Source: a bacterium
GTDB lineage: Bacteria; Elusimicrobiota; Elusimicrobia; UBA1565; UBA9628
NCBI GenBank assembly: GCA_021810245.1
Contig: JAJZJF010000008.1
Coordinates: forward strand, 1 to 46,845
Direction: 5' to 3'
Length of the DNA stretch: 46,845 nt
Shown in pieces: positions 44,050 through 46,845 of the stretch. Below the pieces are notes generated by a model, which worked only from the letters and a program-made list of their open reading frames with translations, was not told where the DNA came from and made no database searches. Numbering within the stretch: the first letter of the stretch is position 1; each line of letters starts with the position of its first letter. The position numbers and the translations under genes were made by a program.

Positions 44050-45525
44050 TTATTGCTTTTTACTTAGGAGATTTTTTCCGGCGCCAATTAACGCGGCGAG
44101 TTTTTGGGAGGTTGAGGCCTCGGCATAAATTCTAAAAGCCGACTCGGTTCCCGAGGGGCGAAGACCCAGCCAGCTGCCGTCTCTGAGGATGAATTTAAAT
44201 CCATCCGATTCGTCAATTCTCCAGACCGACCCCCCCGCCAAGTCAAGAGGCGGTTTGGTGTGGAGGCGATCTTCAAGCTCTAGGCGCTCTCTTAAATGCG
44301 GCATATGAAAGTTAATTCGCGTATTGTGGAAAGCCCCGACTTTTTTGAAAAGCCGATTGCGCAATTCCGTTATGGATTTTTTCTCAATAGCGACCATTTC
44401 GGCGACCAAGAGACAAGCTAAAATTCCGTCTTTGTCGGGAACATGATTGCGGATGCTTAGTCCGCCGGATTCTTCTCCGCCTAAAAGGTATTGCCCCGTT
44501 CTTAACAATTCGCCAATAAATTTAAAACCCACCGGAGTTTCGCGGATATCAAGGCTGTGGGATTTCGCGACCGCGTCGACAAAATGAGAAGTCATCACGC
44601 TACGCGCGATTTTTCCTTTCATTCCGCGATTAGAGACTAAATGTTCGAGCACCAAGGCCAAAATTTCGTTGGCGGAAATCCAGGTTCCTCCAAAATCCAA
44701 GATTCCAAAGCGATCGGCGTCCCCATCGCAGGCAAGCCCCAGATGAAGGCGATTTTTTTTGACTAAGCCGGATAATTCCGACAAATTTTCCGGAGCCGGC
44801 TCCGGGGAATGTCCATTGTAGAGTACATCGCGGTTTTCATGAAGCGCGCTGACGGCGACTCCGCAATTTTCCAGAAAGGGGCGCAGGTAATGCCGGGCGG
44901 CGCCGTGCATTGCGTCAACTCCTATCTTGAGACGAGCTTTTTTTATTGCGTTGATGTCGATGATGGATGAGATATGCTTAAAATAGGAGGTTCTAAAATC
45001 AGAGGTCTCTGTCCAGGCTTCCTGAAGGGCCTTTTCAAAAGACATGACTTTTATATCGTGGCTTTGGATGAGTTCAAGTCTTCTCTCAATGTCGCTGGTC
45101 ACATCCGGCGGGGCTGAACCGGCCCAGAATGGCATCCACTTAAACCCGTTGTATTGCGGAGAATTGTGTGAAGCGGTAATGACCACGCCTCCCACGGCCT
45201 TGTGGGAGAGAATGGCGTGCCCGACAACCGGAGTCGGCGTATCGGCGTTGGCGAGAATCGTTTTTATGCCTTCGAGCGCGAATACTCCGGCGACTTCGCG
45301 GGCGAATTCCTCCGAGAGAAACCGCCCGTCAAAACCAATGACGACTAAGGGCAACCGCGGCAGGGAATTTCCACCCACGAAAGATTTATATTCCGCGCTC
45401 AAAACCCCATATTCGGTGTTTTCTTTAATATGATTGGCCAGGGCGGAGGCGACTTTCCGCACGTTGAAGAAATTAAATTCATCGGCGATGACGGCTCGCC
45501 AGCCGGATGTTCCAAATCGAATCAT
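44050..45525 (-). CDS. Phosphoglucomutase/phosphomannomutase (alpha-D-phosphohexomutase)
   Basis: 491 residues with the four domains of the superfamily: opening IRFGTSGWRAVIADEF; phosphoserine loop TASHNSPQYNGFKW (about 115-128); metal-binding CDGDADRFGILD (about 241-252); sugar-binding GGEESGGLSI (about 336-345); and phosphate-binding RPSGTESAFRIYAEA near the C-terminus. It interconverts hexose 1- and 6-phosphates. The GEESGG loop fits glucose- or mannose-type substrates; a phosphoglucosamine role is less likely. It appears to begin the minus-strand chain. Confidence 0.92.
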   Translation of the reverse strand: MIRFGTSGWRAVIADEFNFFNVRKVASALANHIKENTEYGVLSAEYKSFVGGNSLPRLPLVVIGFDGRFLSEEFAREVAGVFALEGIKTILANADTPTPVVGHAILSHKAVGGVVITASHNSPQYNGFKWMPFWAGSAPPDVTSDIERRLELIQSHDIKVMSFEKALQEAWTETSDFRTSYFKHISSIIDINAIKKARLKIGVDAMHGAARHYLRPFLENCGVAVSALHENRDVLYNGHSPEPAPENLSELSGLVKKNRLHLGLACDGDADRFGILDFGGTWISANEILALVLEHLVSNRGMKGKIARSVMTSHFVDAVAKSHSLDIRETPVGFKFIGELLRTGQYLLGGEESGGLSIRNHVPDKDGILACLLVAEMVAIEKKSITELRNRLFKKVGAFHNTRINFHMPHLRERLELEDRLHTKPPLDLAGGSVWRIDESDGFKFILRDGSWLGLRPSGTESAFRIYAEASTSQKLAALIGAGKNLLSKKQ

Positions 45526-45556
45526 AAAAGCCTCTCTTATCTATGCGAACTGAACT

Positions 45557-45585
45557 ATGGTATCAAAAAGGAAGAAACGCCACAA
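45557..45585 (-). promoter_or_regulatory. Possible promoter of the mutase-enolase chain
   Basis: On the minus strand TTGTGG (45585-45580), a 17-base spacer and TACCAT (45562-45557) precede the mutase start by about 30 bases. A ribosome site AGAGAGG lies just before the ATG. Both hexamers are imperfect. Confidence 0.35.
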
Positions 45586-45625
45586 ACAAGGGCTTGGACC
45601 TAAGAAGCGCGGGGAAAATTCGATT

Positions 45626-46845
45626 TCAAAGAATCGCCGCGAACGCTCCGACGATCATGCCTAAAACAGCGCCTAAGCCGGAGCCTGAGATTCCAGAAAT
45701 AAACGTGTGCCATGCCAAGAGAGGCGCGGGAATCTTTTTCTGTTCATTATTGCTAAAAGAGTCCACGAAACTATAAATCGCTCCCATAATGCCTCCAGCC
45801 AGCGCTCCTTTGCCCATCCAGTTGAGCAAATGCGGCGCCGCGGCGTCACTGTATGAAAGAGCCATAGTTGCCGCGTGGGCCGTCGCCGGGGCAAGCATCG
45901 CGCCGATTCCAAGGCCGAGAAACATTCCCACGAGCATATTGACAGATGAATCTTGTCCCTTGGGCGTCATGGCCGCGCCGATACCCGCTCCCAAAATGAC
46001 TCCGACGACGGCCAAGGGGGCCAGATGAGACGCCGCGATCATTAAAGCGATAAACGAAACGGCGAACGCGATTTTTCCTAGGGAGGAGTCTTGGGCGTTC
46101 GCCAAAGACTCCTTTTTCCCTGAGAGAGCGTCGGGCGAGAAAACTTTTTCAAGGGAGGCAGAAAGACTCGTCGAGCTGTCCGCAAAAGCGGAAGACAGCG
46201 TTTTCCACGCCGCGATATCATCGGAAGAAGCCTTGTTGTTTGACAAGGCGTCCGCGATTTGAGCGCTCACGACAGACATATCCTTTAAGTCTTGCGCCGC
46301 CGCTTGTCCGGCTTCTTTTAGTTGCGCCCATTTCGCCGCGTCTATTTGAACGTTTTTTCCCTCTAAACCCTTCGCGACATCAATGATATTCGCAACGGCG
46401 GGAATCAATACATTTTTAGCCTCTCCCGCGATGCTGCCGGCGGTCATCGATAGATTTCCCAAGGCTTCTGAGTCTACCCCGCTAGGATCGGTCTTTAAAT
46501 CCCTGACAACATCTTGAGCGCTTTGATAAACGCCCATTTTTTTGATCATGAAGCTGACGGTTTGAGCCTCATTGAGCGCTCTTTGAATAGCGGTTTCGAG
46601 CACCGCTCCATCGTTGTTAGAGTTAGGCGCAGGTGGCTCGGCTTGAGCTACGCCTGAGGAGTTGGGGCTGGAGGCTTGGGATAAATAATTTTTAAGGACA
46701 AATTTCTTGCGCGCGGCAAAATTAAAGGAAGAGGCCCTGGTTTTCGCGTAGGCCGGAGCAAGTTTTGAGCCGTCAAAGAGGCGGGTAAAACCGCTAATCT
46801 TATCCGATATGGAATCGGAAACTTTTTGAGAAACCGCCGCGTGGA
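45626..46845 (-). CDS. Unrecognised membrane protein, 5' end outside window
   Basis: The frame stays open from GTG 46603 to the window edge (residues such as HAAVSQKVSDSISDKISGFT are readable), so the gene extends beyond it and is partial. The N-terminal visible part is polar, with a Ser/Asn/Pro-rich linker near 46610-46680. The middle (46200-46600) is helical and Ala/Lys-rich. The C-terminal 150 residues hold several Gly/Ala-rich hydrophobic segments (VSFIALMIAASHLAPLAVVG, VGVILGAGIGAAM, MLVGMFLGLGIGAML, ISGSGLGAVLGMIVGAFAAI), suggesting small-residue helix packing in the membrane. No family is recognised. Confidence 0.6.
   Translation of the reverse strand, partial: HAAVSQKVSDSISDKISGFTRLFDGSKLAPAYAKTRASSFNFAARKKFVLKNYLSQASSPNSSGVAQAEPPAPNSNNDGAVLETAIQRALNEAQTVSFMIKKMGVYQSAQDVVRDLKTDPSGVDSEALGNLSMTAGSIAGEAKNVLIPAVANIIDVAKGLEGKNVQIDAAKWAQLKEAGQAAAQDLKDMSVVSAQIADALSNNKASSDDIAAWKTLSSAFADSSTSLSASLEKVFSPDALSGKKESLANAQDSSLGKIAFAVSFIALMIAASHLAPLAVVGVILGAGIGAAMTPKGQDSSVNMLVGMFLGLGIGAMLAPATAHAATMALSYSDAAAPHLLNWMGKGALAGGIMGAIYSFVDSFSNNEQKKIPAPLLAWHTFISGISGSGLGAVLGMIVGAFAAIL

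Overview
The window is chromosomal DNA from a Gram-negative-type (LPS-bearing) bacterium. Kdo synthesis (kdsA, kdsB), heptose kinase (hldA-type), lipopolysaccharide transport (lptA, lptB, lptC), a TonB/ExbB/ExbD system with an outer-membrane receptor, and several TolC-type channels all require an outer membrane. Long chains of genes that overlap by 4 bases, many small zinc ribbons, two adjacent lgt genes and an lgt-ftsB-eno block fit an uncultured lineage such as Elusimicrobiota or Omnitrophota. That placement is inference; no rRNA is present to settle it.

Layout: (1) 1-3577, plus strand: a Tim44-like/zinc-ribbon/TerB-like protein cut by the window edge, an SPFH (band 7) protein with three C-terminal zinc ribbons, and a stand-alone proline dehydrogenase. 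(2) 3586-12664, plus strand: a TetR repressor gene with a 34-bp perfect palindrome over its own start, driving TolC, an RND pump, a second TolC, EmrA and EmrB. (3) 12807-23766, plus strand: a cysteine-rich periplasmic protein, an ECF sigma factor, its zinc-finger anti-sigma, a Spy/CnrR-like periplasmic sensor, then MdtA-, MdtB- and MdtC-like pump genes and a NodT-type outer-membrane lipoprotein. This block lies between two direct 63-bp copies of the last 21 codons of emrB. (4) 23767-25143: a scarred stretch with a HigB/HigA-like toxin-antitoxin pair and tRNA-Asn on the minus strand. (5) 45525 down to 25144, all minus strand: phosphohexomutase, enolase, FtsB-like, two Lgt, RluD-like, 5'-nucleotidase, a metal-type TonB receptor cluster with ExbB-ExbD-TonB, then a nine-gene overlapping run hldA-kdsB-pyrG-kdsA-zinc ribbon-lptC-lptA-lptB-pilD. 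(6) 45626-46845: an unrecognised membrane protein that runs off the window.

The genes centre on building and protecting the cell envelope: LPS precursors and export, lipoprotein lipidation, TonB-driven uptake, and two separately regulated efflux loci. The most striking non-coding structure is a 283-bp MITE-like element with 22-bp terminal inverted repeats and a TTA target duplication, inserted at the exbD/tonB junction. Removing it in silico restores an ancestral exbD stop one base before the tonB start codon. Other signals are the island-like 63-bp repeats, GGGAC-N-GTCCC palindromes (one now coding for part of a signal peptide), a 28-bp palindrome inserted in the MdtB-like gene, and a hairpin that contains the apparent ECF sigma start codon. 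I found no CRISPR array, phage structural genes or intact transposase.
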